Below, in pieces: positions 7,486 to 16,503 of a DNA stretch of 64,000 bases. The position numbers and the translations under genes were made by a program. How positions within the stretch are numbered: position 1 is the first letter of the stretch; each line of letters starts with the position of its first letter. Source of the DNA: Microbacterium testaceum (lineage in GTDB: Bacteria > Actinomycetota > Actinomycetes > Actinomycetales > Microbacteriaceae). Location of the stretch: NCBI RefSeq assembly GCF_029761935.1, contig NZ_CP121699.1:2914001-2978000 (forward strand), read 5' to 3'. The notes below the pieces were generated by a model. That model was not told the DNA's origin and made no database searches. It saw only the letters and a list, made by a program, of their open reading frames with translations.

Positions 7486-8781
7486 GTGACCGCTGCGACA
7501 CCTACCCTGCTGCCCTCCCGTCGTCGAGGACTGGGCACGCTCGTTCGTCTGGGACTCGCGACCCTCATCGTCGGGGTGGCAACCGGTCTCGCGGTCCTGC
7601 TGCTGGTGTTCATCGTCCACAGCCTCGAACACCTCGTGTGGGGGCACGAGGAGGGGCCGTTCCTCGACGGCCTGGCCTACCCCTCGGTGTGGTGGCTGCC
7701 GATCGCGACGGTCGGCGGTGCGGGTGTCGTTGCCGCCGTCGGCTGGTATCTCCTGCGCCGTTTCGGGCGGAAGCTCGCCACGGTCGAGCAGGGCGTCGAC
7801 GGGGCCCGGATGCCGTGGTGGGAGACCTTCGCCGACACCGTCATCCAGGTGGCGTCGGTCGCCATGGGCGCCTCGATCGGCAAAGAGGTCGCCCCGCGCG
7901 AGCTGTCGGCCATGGCGGGCTCCAAGATCGTCCGCTGGTTCCGCCTCGACGCGCGCTGGCGCCGCATCCTGATCGCCTCGGCCGCGGGTGCGGGTCTCGC
8001 CGCGGTCTACAACGTGCCCCTGGCCGGGGCGCTGTTCGCCGTCGAGATCCTGCTCGCGCAGTTCAGCGTGGGAGCGGCCGTGGTCGCCCTCACCGTCAGT
8101 GCCATCGCGACGCTGGTCGCGCGCCCGCTCGTCGGGGACGGGTCGCTGTATTCGGTGGGATCGCTCGAGGTGAACGCCTCGCTGATCGTCGCGGCCGTGC
8201 TCATCGGCCCCCTCATGGGATGGGGCGCCACGAGCTTCGCGACCATCACGAAGAAGCTGTCGCGCTTCCGCCCCCACGGCTGGAAGCTGCTGGTGGTCCT
8301 GCCCCTCACCTTCACCGCGGTGGGAGCGATCGGCGCCGCATTCCCCCTCATCCTCGGCAACGGTCGGGCGCTCGCCACCGCCGGCTTCGACCTCTCGCAG
8401 CCGGCCCTGCTGCTCATCGCGCTCGCCGTGCTGAAGTACGTCGCGACGACCGTGTCGCTCGGTTCGGGCGCGATCGGCGGGACGCTGCAGCCGTCGGTCG
8501 CGATCGGTGCCGCGCTCGGTGCGGCCGCTGCGGCGGGCTGGGCGTTCGTGTGGCCCGGCGCCGACGGCACGGCGCTCGCGATCGTCGCGGCATCCGCGTT
8601 CCTCGCCTCGAACATGCGCGCCCCCTTCACGGCGATCGCGCTCATCATCGAGTTCACGAACACCGGGTTCACGCTGCTGTTGCCGATCTTCCTCGCCGTG
8701 GCCGGGTCGCTCGTGGCCTCCAAGCTCACCTCGCGCGAGAGCCTGCGCCCGTTCGCGCCGATGGACCCGGCCCGACCGTAG
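7486..8781 (+). CDS. CLC-family chloride channel/transporter
   Basis: 431 residues with about ten hydrophobic segments. [16 protein letters not shown] (residues about 128-143) is the CLC GxGKEG-P type loop whose glutamate gates the anion path. [17 protein letters not shown] and [22 protein letters not shown] correspond to other conserved CLC loops. It should pass chloride or another anion, with or without proton exchange, through the cytoplasmic membrane. The loop reads GKEVAPRE rather than the common GREGP, so ion selectivity is uncertain. The GTG start follows a TAGCGT box by 6 nt. The pnuC start lies 20 nt after its stop. Confidence 0.88.
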   Translation: MTAATPTLLPSRRRGLGTLVRLGLATLIVGVATGLAVLLLVFIVHSLEHLVWGHEEGPFLDGLAYPSVWWLPIATVGGAGVVAAVGWYLLRRFGRKLATVEQGVDGARMPWWETFADTVIQVASVAMGASIGKEVAPRELSAMAGSKIVRWFRLDARWRRILIASAAGAGLAAVYNVPLAGALFAVEILLAQFSVGAAVVALTVSAIATLVARPLVGDGSLYSVGSLEVNASLIVAAVLIGPLMGWGATSFATITKKLSRFRPHGWKLLVVLPLTFTAVGAIGAAFPLILGNGRALATAGFDLSQPALLLIALAVLKYVATTVSLGSGAIGGTLQPSVAIGAALGAAAAAGWAFVWPGADGTALAIVAASAFLASNMRAPFTAIALIIEFTNTGFTLLLPIFLAVAGSLVASKLTSRESLRPFAPMDPARP

Positions 8782-8789
8782 AACCCGCC

Positions 8790-8795
8790 TAGGCT
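8790..8795 (+). promoter_or_regulatory. Leaderless -10 (TAGGCT)
   Basis: TAGGCT ends 6 nt before the GTG at 8802 of pnuC, just after the CLC stop codon. The pnuC/nadR pair therefore has its own promoter. Confidence 0.6.
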
Positions 8796-8801
8796 CGACG
8801 G

Positions 8802-9410
8802 GTGATCGACTGGATTCTGGCCGAATGGATGCAGATCCTCGGTTTCGCCACGGGGGCGGCGTGCGTGCTGCTGGCCGCCCGGCGGAACGTGTGGACCTAT
8901 CCCATCGGCATCGCCAACAACCTCGTCTTCCTCTCGGTGTTCGTGCCGGCCGGGATCTACGCCAGCGCGGGACTGCAGGTGGTGTACCTGGTGCTCGGGG
9001 TGCACGGCTGGTTCCGGTGGACGCGTCGCATCGAACACGATCGCGAATACGTGGCCCGCACGCCTCGACGGGCGGTGCCGTGGCTCATCATCGTCGCGGT
9101 GGTGGGGACCCTCGTCTTGACCTGGCTGCTCGACACGTACACCGACTCGCAGGTGGCGCTCGCCGATGCCGCGACGACCTCGGCCAGCCTCGTCGCCCAG
9201 TACATGCTCAACCGCAAGTGGATCGAGAGCTGGTGGGTGTGGATCGGCGTCGATGTGGTGTTCGTCGCGCTGTCGATCGCCACCGGACTGTGGATCATCG
9301 CCGCCCTCTACGCCCTCTTCATCGTCCTATGCGTCGGCGGACTGCGGTCGTGGAGTCGGCTGCGGAACGAGACGACGGATGCCGATGACCTCAGCCCCTC
9401 GCGTGCCTGA
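8802..9410 (+). CDS. pnuC: Nicotinamide riboside transporter PnuC
   Basis: 202 residues with about seven membrane segments and the family signature WTYPIGIANNLVF (residues about 30-42), plus WFRWTRR after the third helix. PnuC lets nicotinamide riboside diffuse inward, where phosphorylation traps it. The next gene overlaps its 3' end and encodes the matching NadR-like kinase/adenylyltransferase, which supports this assignment. The start is a GTG 6 nt after TAGGCT. Confidence 0.93.
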   Translation: MIDWILAEWMQILGFATGAACVLLAARRNVWTYPIGIANNLVFLSVFVPAGIYASAGLQVVYLVLGVHGWFRWTRRIEHDREYVARTPRRAVPWLIIVAVVGTLVLTWLLDTYTDSQVALADAATTSASLVAQYMLNRKWIESWWVWIGVDVVFVALSIATGLWIIAALYALFIVLCVGGLRSWSRLRNETTDADDLSPSRA

Positions 9411-10473
9411 GCGCCGTTATCGGCACGGCGTGGTGGTGGGGAAGTTCTACCCCCTCCACGTCGGTCACGCGCACCTCATCCGCTCAGCGGCCCGGGCGTG
9501 CGAGCGGGTCACGGTCGAGGTGATCGCGGCATCCGTCGAATCGATCCCCCTCGAGCGACGGGCCGCGTGGGTGCGCGAGGACCACCCGACGGTGCGCGTG
9601 GTCGACCTCCTCGACGACACTCCGGTCGACTTCGCCTCCGAGACCGCGTGGGACGCGCACACCGCGACGATCGCGGGCCTGCTCGACGAGCCGGTCGATG
9701 TGGTCTTCACCTCCGATGAGTACGGGGCCGAGCTCGCGCGTCGTCTCGGTGCCGACTGGGTGCAGGTGGACCCGGGTCGCCGGCTCAACCCCGTGTCGGG
9801 AACGGCGATCCGTGCCGATCTCGACGGTCACTGGCACGAGCTGTCGCCCGCGGTGCGGGCCGATCTGGCCGCGCGCGTCGTCGTCCTCGGTGCCGAGTCG
9901 ACGGGCTCGACGACCCTCGCCGAAGCCCTCGCCACCGAGCTCGGCACGATCTGGGTGCCCGAGTACGGCCGCGAGCTCAGCGAGACGCGCGAGGGCGGAC
10001 TCGACGCCCCGTGGCGCAGCGACGAATTCGACCTCGTCGTCGATCGCCAGATCGGGTGGGAACAGGATGCCGTGCGGCGGGCTCCCCGCTCGGTCCTCGT
10101 CTGCGACACCGACGTCCTCGCCACGGCGCTCTGGCACGAGAGGTACGTGGGCACCCCGGCGCCGCGCATCCTGGCGCGGGCCGCGGAGCACCGCCCGGCG
10201 CTGTACATCCTCACGGGGGATGAGATCCCCTTCGTGCAGGACGGCATGCGCGACGGCGAGCACATCCGCGCCGATATGCAGGAGCGCTTCCGCGAGGTGC
10301 TCGCCGCGCAGCCCGTGCCCTGGCTCGAGGTGCGCGGGTCGGTCGCCCAACGCCTCGCTCAGGCGCTGCCCGCCGTGCGCGACGCCGTGGCGCGCGCGAC
10401 GTCGTTCACCCCGCCGATGGAGGGGCGGTCGCTCGCCGAGCAAGAGGAACTCCGCCGACGGGCCGGACGTTAG
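9385..10473 (+). CDS. nadR: NadR-like NMN adenylyltransferase / ribosylnicotinamide kinase
   Basis: 362 residues from the ATG at 9385 (ATG at 9379 is also possible); the start lies inside pnuC. The N-terminal nucleotidyltransferase domain has GKFYPLHVGHAHL, with the HxGH site. The C-terminal domain resembles ribosylnicotinamide kinase (ESTGSTTLAEAL, VPEYGRELSE, VCDTDVLATALWHE). Together they turn imported nicotinamide riboside into NMN and NAD. Unlike E. coli NadR there is no N-terminal helix-turn-helix, so it should not be a repressor. The kinase P-loop reads GAESTGSTT, with Ser where the Walker A lysine is expected. Kinase activity is therefore less certain than the adenylyltransferase activity. 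Confidence 0.88.
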   Translation: MTSAPRVPERRYRHGVVVGKFYPLHVGHAHLIRSAARACERVTVEVIAASVESIPLERRAAWVREDHPTVRVVDLLDDTPVDFASETAWDAHTATIAGLLDEPVDVVFTSDEYGAELARRLGADWVQVDPGRRLNPVSGTAIRADLDGHWHELSPAVRADLAARVVVLGAESTGSTTLAEALATELGTIWVPEYGRELSETREGGLDAPWRSDEFDLVVDRQIGWEQDAVRRAPRSVLVCDTDVLATALWHERYVGTPAPRILARAAEHRPALYILTGDEIPFVQDGMRDGEHIRADMQERFREVLAAQPVPWLEVRGSVAQRLAQALPAVRDAVARATSFTPPMEGRSLAEQEELRRRAGR

Positions 10474-10476
10474 GCT
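10471..10476 (+). promoter_or_regulatory. Leaderless -10 of the MoxR operon (TAGGCT)
   Basis: TAGGCT straddles the nadR stop codon and ends 6 nt before the ATG at 10483. The five-gene operon therefore starts at its own leaderless promoter. Confidence 0.6.
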
Positions 10477-10482
10477 GGCGCG

Positions 10483-12054
10483 ATGGCCGACCGCTGGCAC
10501 AAGCTCTCCGAGTCACCCACGACGTCGAACGCCGCCGACGGGGTCGCCCCGCTCGCCGCGGCCGACCTCTTCCGTGAGGCGCCCGCCCCGGCCGCGCCGC
10601 CTCTCGACGAGAAGCTGCGGCAGACCTACTACTGGATCGTCAACCGTGCGGTGATCTCGCCCTACTACGACGTGGAGTTCTCATCGGGGCGCCCGCTCAC
10701 GTTCGAGCTGGGCGACGCGGGTGCCGAGCTCACCCTGCCGAACGAGCCCTCGTACTCCTCGAACGTGCTGCTACCGCTGCTGAGCTTCGCGGTGGGTGGC
10801 AAGTGCCTGCTGATCGGCGGCCCGGGCCGCGGCAAGACCACCGTCGCGGTGCTCATGGGAGTGCTCGCCGGGTCGACGCCCGAGGAGGTGCGGCGCGGCG
10901 TGCAGCAGGGGCAGCCGCAGCTGTCGATCAGCGACCTCGTCGGCATCCCTCTGCCGCGCGATCTGATGAACGCGTCGAGCCTGGCCGAGATCGGCATCGC
11001 GTGGCGCGAGTGGCTGACGCGGCCCGTCAAGATCGTCGACGAGTACAACCGCATCCCCACCAAGACGCAGTCGGCCCTGCTGACGATGGTGGCCGAGGGC
11101 TACGTCGAAAGCCACGACCAGATGCGTCGCACGGCCCCCGCTTCGGGCGTGGAGAGCTGGTTCTTCACCGCGAACGACGACGCGGGCGGCGGGACCTTCC
11201 CCGTCATCCAGGCGCTCCGCGACCGCATGGACGTCACCGTTCCCGCGGCAGGGTTCAACAGCCGCTTCCTCGACGAGCTCGTCGCCCGCGTCGAAGCCGG
11301 CGAGAAGCCCGAGGAGCACGTGCCCGCCGAGCTCGTGTTCGCTCCCGAGGAGCAGTCGGCGATGCGCGCGGCGATCCGCGCCGTGCCGGTACCGGCCGAG
11401 GTGCGCCGGCGGCTGGAGTTCTTCCTGAGTCACTTCGAGTTCGTGCAGGGCGGCGGGCGCCGATTCGAGTACCGCACGAAAGACACGGTGACCACGGCGG
11501 GCGGCCGGGTCGCCGAGGCGATCGAGGCGAACTCCGGGGCCGACCTCATGACCGATCCCGGCGCGCAGACCCTCAACGGCCTGTCGGTGCGGGCGCTGCA
11601 GACCCTCATCGTCTACGCCAAGGCCGTCGCCTGGTTCCGTGGTCGTGACGCGGTGTCGGTCGCCGACGTGGGGGCGATGCTGCCGTTCGTGCTGCGCGGA
11701 AAGCTGCTGCCCAATCCCACGCATCCCCGCTTCGATGTGGGGGCCGAGCGCGAGCTCAGCACCGATGTGATGAGCTGGCTCGCCGACCTGTTCGCGGAGT
11801 CGGGCCGACAGTTCGACGCCCTCGGCCGCGGGGGCGACGACCCGGTCGGCGCGCTGCTCGCGCAGCTCGAGGCGGGACTCGACGGGGTCGGGGCGGTCGA
11901 GGCCGGTCGGCGCCTCACCGAGATCGAGGCACGGCTGCGCACGGTCGCGGGCACCGGCAAGCTCTACGGCCGCGATTTCGACGACCTCATGGCGCTCAAG
12001 TACCTGCACCAGCGCTACACGGCCTACCTGCGCTGGCTAGAGGGGCGTTCGTGA
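10483..12054 (+). CDS. MoxR-type AAA+ ATPase (operon gene 1)
   Basis: 523 residues. Walker A is GGPGRGKTT (about residues 112-120) and Walker B is VKIVDEYNRIP (about 183-193), followed by WFFTANDDAGGG with the sensor-1 asparagine and RFLDELV. This is the MoxR pattern: an AAA+ ATPase that remodels or activates partner proteins, usually with a VWA-domain partner. Here the partner is two genes downstream. The C-terminal 150 residues (VRALQTLIVYAKAVAWFRG onward) form a helical extension beyond the usual MoxR core. The next gene overlaps by 4 nt (GTGA). Confidence 0.87.
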   Translation: MADRWHKLSESPTTSNAADGVAPLAAADLFREAPAPAAPPLDEKLRQTYYWIVNRAVISPYYDVEFSSGRPLTFELGDAGAELTLPNEPSYSSNVLLPLLSFAVGGKCLLIGGPGRGKTTVAVLMGVLAGSTPEEVRRGVQQGQPQLSISDLVGIPLPRDLMNASSLAEIGIAWREWLTRPVKIVDEYNRIPTKTQSALLTMVAEGYVESHDQMRRTAPASGVESWFFTANDDAGGGTFPVIQALRDRMDVTVPAAGFNSRFLDELVARVEAGEKPEEHVPAELVFAPEEQSAMRAAIRAVPVPAEVRRRLEFFLSHFEFVQGGGRRFEYRTKDTVTTAGGRVAEAIEANSGADLMTDPGAQTLNGLSVRALQTLIVYAKAVAWFRGRDAVSVADVGAMLPFVLRGKLLPNPTHPRFDVGAERELSTDVMSWLADLFAESGRQFDALGRGGDDPVGALLAQLEAGLDGVGAVEAGRRLTEIEARLRTVAGTGKLYGRDFDDLMALKYLHQRYTAYLRWLEGRS

Positions 12055-12692
12055 TCCGACGCCCCGGCCACCTCGCCGATCGCACTCCGCCGGTGGGCAC
12101 TCCGGTGCCGGTCGAAGGGCTCGACCTGGCGCTGGCGGGACGCAATGTCGAAGCGGCGGGCGGCTCGGCCGAGCGGTTCGCCGTGTCGTTCGCGGCCGGG
12201 CGCGCGGCCGGCGAGGGGTTCGACGCGATCGCGCTCGCCGGCATCGCGGGCTGGCGAGCCGGCGCGCTCGGCCTGCGCGACGACGCCCTGGGCAGCATCG
12301 AGCGGGCGTGGTCATCCGGCGAAGGCGCAGCCGCGGCGGCTGCCCTGGGGATGGATGCCGCCCACCTCGGCGTTTTCGTCGAGCGCCAGAGAACCGACCG
12401 GTACTGGTGGCCCGGACGCCGCGAGGCCAACGGCTACGTCTGCGCGGTCGGGGGGTTCCGCGGGTTCGGCGGCGCGTGGACGGCGCCCCCGACCGGTGGC
12501 CGACCGCTCGGCGTCGACGGTGCGTTCGCCGTGCGCACCGGGGCGCGGTGGTGGCGCATCGACGTCGACGCCTGGGGGTCGCGCCTGAGCCCGCTCGACA
12601 ATGAGCCCGATCCGGGCGCCGCGGGCGCGGCATCCGTCATCACCTTCGCCGACTCGTACCTGGCGTGGATCCACGTCGCGGAGCCGGCGTGA
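12051..12692 (+). CDS. Uncharacterised protein (MoxR operon gene 2)
   Basis: 213 residues; I do not recognise the family. The first 105 residues are Ala/Gly-rich and helical (AERFAVSFAAGRAAGEGFDAIALAGIAGWRAGAL) in short repeated-looking segments. The second half is richer in Trp, Gly and Arg (RYWWPGRREANGY, GFRGFGGAWTAPP, RWWRIDVDAWGSR), suggesting a compact beta domain. No signal peptide or membrane segment is visible. It overlaps MoxR (4 nt) and the metallopeptidase-VWA gene (4 nt), so it is probably made in step with them as an adaptor or target. That role is inferred from position only. Confidence 0.6.
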   Translation: MIRRPGHLADRTPPVGTPVPVEGLDLALAGRNVEAAGGSAERFAVSFAAGRAAGEGFDAIALAGIAGWRAGALGLRDDALGSIERAWSSGEGAAAAAALGMDAAHLGVFVERQRTDRYWWPGRREANGYVCAVGGFRGFGGAWTAPPTGGRPLGVDGAFAVRTGARWWRIDVDAWGSRLSPLDNEPDPGAAGAASVITFADSYLAWIHVAEPA

Positions 12693-14506
12693 GCACGGTG
12701 ACGTCGCCGATCGGAGTCGACCTGCTGGCGTGGGAGGCGGCGCAGCGACTGTGGGGCGTGCGGCTGCAGGAGGCGCGCATGGCTCCCGGCGCGGGAGACG
12801 AGCACGGCGCTCCCGCGTGGTTCACCTTTCCGCCGGTCGTCACGGTCGACCCGGTCATGGTCGCGCAGCTCGGGGGAGCAGACGAGATGGAGAGCGTGTT
12901 CGCGCACGAGCTCGGCCACCACGTGCTCGCCCCGAGCACCCGCCTGGACGCGCTGAAGATCCGCCATCAGATGGCCCGCGCTCTGCAGGCCGCGGGGGCA
13001 CCCACCCTGCGCGACGAGGATCTCGCGCTGATGTCGAACCTGTGGACCGACCTGCTCGTCAACGCCCGTGTCGCCGTCTTGCAGCGACGGCGCGACGGGG
13101 TGGGCGAGCCCGGCATCGTGCGGTTGTCGCGGGAGCTGTACCGCGCCTCGCGCTCGTCGCCGAGCCCGCTGTGGTGGGTGTACCTGCGCACGTACGAGCT
13201 GCTGTGGAACCTGCCGGCCGGAACCCTGTGCGACCCCGAGCCGCCGGAGCCCGCCCGACGCCCGCCGAAGCAGAAGCAGGAACTTCCCTGGACGCGCATC
13301 GCCGCGGAGCACCGCGCCGCCGAGAAGGCACTGCGGCAGGCGCGCAGGGCCGCCGAGCGCGTGTCCGACGAACTCGCCGAAGCGACGGTCACGCGTCCCG
13401 CCCTCGACGCCGACGTGCTCGCATCCCTCGTGCGCACCTTCGCGGGCGACGCCGTGGCCGGGGCCCTGCGCTTCGGCGTCGTGGCGGCGCCCTACCTCAT
13501 CGACCCGCGCACCGACGGCGCGGCCTCGCTCCCCGGAGGCACCTGCGCCGCCGATGACGCCGCCGCGACCCCCTCGGAGCTCGGCCGGGTGCTGTCGGAT
13601 CGGCGGCTGAGCGGCGCGGTTCCCTCCTCCGCGGGGGCCGCTGCCGCGCCGGCGGCGAAGGGCTCGGCCACGGGGCAGGCCCTCGGGATCGCGCAGACCC
13701 TCGAGCTGTACGCCGACGCGGACCCGGCTGCCGTGATCGCAGCCTGGTACCGGGCCGAGGCGACGCGCTGGGTGCGTCCGTTCACTCAGCGGTCGCCGCG
13801 CGCGGTCTCGGCCGACCTCCCGGGACCCTTCGAGAGCTGGGAGACCGGTGACGACCTCGCCGATCTCGACTGGCCCGCGACGTTGCAGGCGGGCGGGGTC
13901 GTCGTCCCGGGGGTGACGACGCTGCGGCGCTCGTACCTGCCCGATGATCCGCCACCGGTGTCGTCGAGCATCGATCTCGACCTCTACATCGACAGCTCGG
14001 GCTCGATGCCGCAGCCGCAGACGGGCTCGCCCGCCGTGCTCGCGGGCACGATCCTCGCCCTGTCGGTGCTGCGCGGAGGGGGACGGGTCCGCGTGACCAG
14101 CTTCTCGGGGCCCGGCCAGGTTGCGGGCCACGAGGAGTACTCCCGCGACCCCGCACGCACGATCGCCGACCTCGCCCACTTCTTCGCCGGCGGCACGACG
14201 TTCCCCCTCGACCTGCTCGACGAGAGGTACGCCGGACGGGGGACTCCGGATGCCGCGCACCGCCGTCACCTCGTCGTGCTCTCCGACGACGGGCTGACCT
14301 CGCTCTTCGGCGACGGCGATCCCGCTCGCGCCGATGTCGCGCCCCGGGTGCGCGAGACACTCAGCACGGCGACCCTCGTCGTGCTCGATCGACAGCACCG
14401 TGTCGCCGAGCCGGCGCTGCGGGCGGGATACGACGTGATGTACATCGAACGGATGGATGACGCACCCGCGGTGTGCGCGCGACTGGCGGAGGTGCTCGGT
14501 GGCTGA
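12689..14506 (+). CDS. Metallopeptidase-VWA fusion protein (DUF2201-like, operon gene 3)
   Basis: 605 residues from the GTG at 12689. FAHELGHHVL (about residues 71-80) is an HExxH zinc-peptidase motif near the N-terminus. A charged helical middle follows (about 195-235, KQKQELPWTRIAAEHRAAEKAL). DLYIDSSGSMP (about 430-440) is the DxSxS metal-binding site of a von Willebrand A domain, and LVVLSDDGLTSLF continues that domain. The order putative metallopeptidase then VWA-like domain is that of the DUF2201 pair found beside MoxR ATPases. The ATPase at 10483 probably activates or remodels it. Cytosolic: no signal peptide. Overlaps both neighbours. Confidence 0.85.
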   Translation: MSTVTSPIGVDLLAWEAAQRLWGVRLQEARMAPGAGDEHGAPAWFTFPPVVTVDPVMVAQLGGADEMESVFAHELGHHVLAPSTRLDALKIRHQMARALQAAGAPTLRDEDLALMSNLWTDLLVNARVAVLQRRRDGVGEPGIVRLSRELYRASRSSPSPLWWVYLRTYELLWNLPAGTLCDPEPPEPARRPPKQKQELPWTRIAAEHRAAEKALRQARRAAERVSDELAEATVTRPALDADVLASLVRTFAGDAVAGALRFGVVAAPYLIDPRTDGAASLPGGTCAADDAAATPSELGRVLSDRRLSGAVPSSAGAAAAPAAKGSATGQALGIAQTLELYADADPAAVIAAWYRAEATRWVRPFTQRSPRAVSADLPGPFESWETGDDLADLDWPATLQAGGVVVPGVTTLRRSYLPDDPPPVSSSIDLDLYIDSSGSMPQPQTGSPAVLAGTILALSVLRGGGRVRVTSFSGPGQVAGHEEYSRDPARTIADLAHFFAGGTTFPLDLLDERYAGRGTPDAAHRRHLVVLSDDGLTSLFGDGDPARADVAPRVRETLSTATLVVLDRQHRVAEPALRAGYDVMYIERMDDAPAVCARLAEVLGG

Positions 14507-15107
14507 GGCGGACGATCTGCTGAGCGCATGGTCGGCGATCGCGCCGCCCGAAGACACGGCGTGGGCGAGAGCTCGGCCCGGTCCCGGGGTCGACGAGATC
14601 GCGGCGCGCCTGTCGAGCGTGCCGCGGCCGTTCCTCGACGACGACGTCTCGCTGCGCGCGCTCGCCGGCGACGTGCTGGGCCGACCCGTGGCATCCGTCG
14701 ATCACGCCGACGACGAGCGGGTGCGCACGGGCGCGGCCATCGGTCTGTGGGTGGTGGCGAGCGAAGACCTGGTGCAGCCGTTCGTCCCGTCACTCGCCGG
14801 CGGCGACGTGGCGCGCGCGATCGACGCCCTGGCCCTGCGGCTGGCGCCCGTGGTGGATCCGCGCGACTGGCTCGCCGACGCCGAGCGGCGGGAAGAGGCG
14901 GCGCGCACCTTCCTGCTCTGGGCGGGCTTCCTACCGGCCGGCGAAGACCGCGAGACCGCGCGCGCGCTCCTCGACGCGCGCGACTCGCTCCGCCGCAACG
15001 CCGCGCTCGCCGAGGCCTACGCCGCGTACCGCCACCGCGAAGAGATCGCCCGCCGCCTTGCCGAGGCGCGCGCCCGGGAAGCCGCCGCGAGGTACTCGAG
15101 TGAGTGA
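14499..15107 (+). CDS. Uncharacterised helical protein (MoxR operon gene 4)
   Basis: 202 residues from the GTG at 14499, inside the end of the metallopeptidase-VWA gene (8-nt overlap). Family not recognised. It is Ala/Arg/Asp-rich and almost entirely helical by composition. It ends in a long charged helix (LRRNAALAEAYAAYRHREEIARR and the following AEARAREAAARYSSE), probably a coiled coil. No catalytic motif, signal peptide or membrane segment is evident. Its place between the VWA protein and the adenylate-forming enzyme, overlapping both, suggests a scaffold or adaptor. That is inference from context only. Confidence 0.55.
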   Translation: MAEADDLLSAWSAIAPPEDTAWARARPGPGVDEIAARLSSVPRPFLDDDVSLRALAGDVLGRPVASVDHADDERVRTGAAIGLWVVASEDLVQPFVPSLAGGDVARAIDALALRLAPVVDPRDWLADAERREEAARTFLLWAGFLPAGEDRETARALLDARDSLRRNAALAEAYAAYRHREEIARRLAEARAREAAARYSSE

Positions 15108-16446
15108 CGACGACCCGCTCGCCCTCGGCGAGTACCGGCCCGGGTCGGCGGCCGTGCTGACGGATGCCGAGCGCTGGCCGACCCTCGACACCGAGGGCGC
15201 CGCGCGGCTGCATCGCTGGCGCACGCACCCGGCAGCCCCCGCGTGGGTGCACGCCACAGGGGACCGCCTTTCGGCCGACGCCGTCGACCGCGCGCGCACG
15301 CCGCTGCCGCTCGACGGATGGCTCGAAGAACACCTCGACACCGCGCGGCGACTTCCGTTCTATCGAGGCATGACCGGGCTGCGGACCCTTGACGATTTCC
15401 CCACGATCGAGCGGCGCGATCTCGTCGCCGACGTCTCGGCATTCGTTCCCCTCGACGCCGACCTCGACCGCATGCTGCACGGCACGAGCTCGGGGTCGAC
15501 GGGGGCGGCGCTGGTGATCCCCGACGACGTCGAAGAGGTGGCGCGCGGCTTCCACCTGCTCGTCCGCCTCGTGCGCGAGGCGGGTGTCGAGTGGAAGCCG
15601 GATGCCGAGCGGCTCGCCCTCGTGTGGGTGCTGCAGCAGCGCCAGGCCTTCACGTACGTGTCGATCGTCAGCGGCTTCGCCCAGCGCGCCATGGCGCGGG
15701 TCAATCTGAACGAGGGCGCCTGGCGGGCGGCATCCGATCGGTCGACCTTCGTGAAGGACGCGGATCCCCAGGTCATCTCGGGCAACCCCACGAGCCTGTC
15801 CGAACTGCTCGACCCCGATCTGCGGTCCGTCGTGCGGCCGCTGGCCCTGTTCTCGGGAGCGATGGCGCTGTCGGCACCGCTGCGGGCCGAGCTCGAGGCG
15901 GCGTTCTCGTGCCCGGTGTTCGACGTGTACGGCCTGCACGAGACCCGGCCGATCGCGGTGCGCACCGACGACGGCCCCTTCCGCGTGCTCGACCGGCGCG
16001 TGCACGTCGAGGTGCTCGACGCCGCGGGCGAGCCGGTCGCCGACGGCGCGATGGGCGAGATCACGGTGACCGCGGGCGAGAACCCCCTGCTGCCGCTCGT
16101 GCGGTACCGCACCGGCGACGTCGGTCGGCTCGTCGAGCTCCCCGGCGGCGGCGTCGGCATCGCCGACCTCGAGGGGCGCGAGCACACCGACTTCCTCAGC
16201 TCTGCGGGGACACGCGTGCCCTCGGTCGACCTCACGCAGCAGCTGCAGAGCCACGGCGCGCACGGCTGGACGGTGGAGCAGCGAGCGGACGGCGGGCTCG
16301 AGGTGAGGATCGCCGGCGGCGACGGCACGGCGATCACCACCGCGCTGCGCGCCTTGCTCGGTCAGCCCGTTCAGCTCGAGAGCGTCGAGCGTCTCGCCGA
16401 CCTCGGTGAGGGCAAGCCCCGACGCTTCCGGTCCGCCGCGCGCTGA
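15100..16446 (+). CDS. PaaK-like adenylate-forming protein (operon gene 5)
   Basis: 448 residues from the GTG at 15100, overlapping the previous gene by 8 nt. LHGTSSGSTGAALVIP (about residues 126-141) is the phosphate-binding loop of the AMP-forming superfamily. VYGLHETRPIAV (about 290) and LVRYRTGDVGRLVEL (about 340) correspond to the adenine- and ribose-binding motifs. The layout follows phenylacetate-CoA ligase and its CapK relatives. It should activate a carboxylate as an acyl-adenylate and may pass it to CoA, a carrier or a protein. The substrate is unknown. An adenylate enzyme at the end of a MoxR/VWA operon is unusual. Confidence 0.8.
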   Translation: MSDDDPLALGEYRPGSAAVLTDAERWPTLDTEGAARLHRWRTHPAAPAWVHATGDRLSADAVDRARTPLPLDGWLEEHLDTARRLPFYRGMTGLRTLDDFPTIERRDLVADVSAFVPLDADLDRMLHGTSSGSTGAALVIPDDVEEVARGFHLLVRLVREAGVEWKPDAERLALVWVLQQRQAFTYVSIVSGFAQRAMARVNLNEGAWRAASDRSTFVKDADPQVISGNPTSLSELLDPDLRSVVRPLALFSGAMALSAPLRAELEAAFSCPVFDVYGLHETRPIAVRTDDGPFRVLDRRVHVEVLDAAGEPVADGAMGEITVTAGENPLLPLVRYRTGDVGRLVELPGGGVGIADLEGREHTDFLSSAGTRVPSVDLTQQLQSHGAHGWTVEQRADGGLEVRIAGGDGTAITTALRALLGQPVQLESVERLADLGEGKPRRFRSAAR

Positions 16447-16460
16447 CTCCCGCCGCGCGA

Positions 16461-16489
16461 AGGGGCCGGGGCTCGTGGCCCCGGCCCCT
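16461..16489. terminator. Bidirectional hairpin between convergent operons
   Basis: A perfect 12-bp repeat AGGGGCCGGGGC (16461-16472) / GCCCCGGCCCCT (16478-16489) with a 5-nt loop. It lies between the stop codons of the PaaK-like gene (plus) and aceB (minus). Confidence 0.75.
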
Positions 16490-16503
16490 CGGCATCCGGT
16501 GAA

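Noticed and set aside
12434..14557. A 707-codon open frame on the minus strand
   Set aside because: Antisense to the metallopeptidase-VWA gene, whose HExxH and DxSxS motifs and overlaps with its neighbours make the plus strand the coding one.
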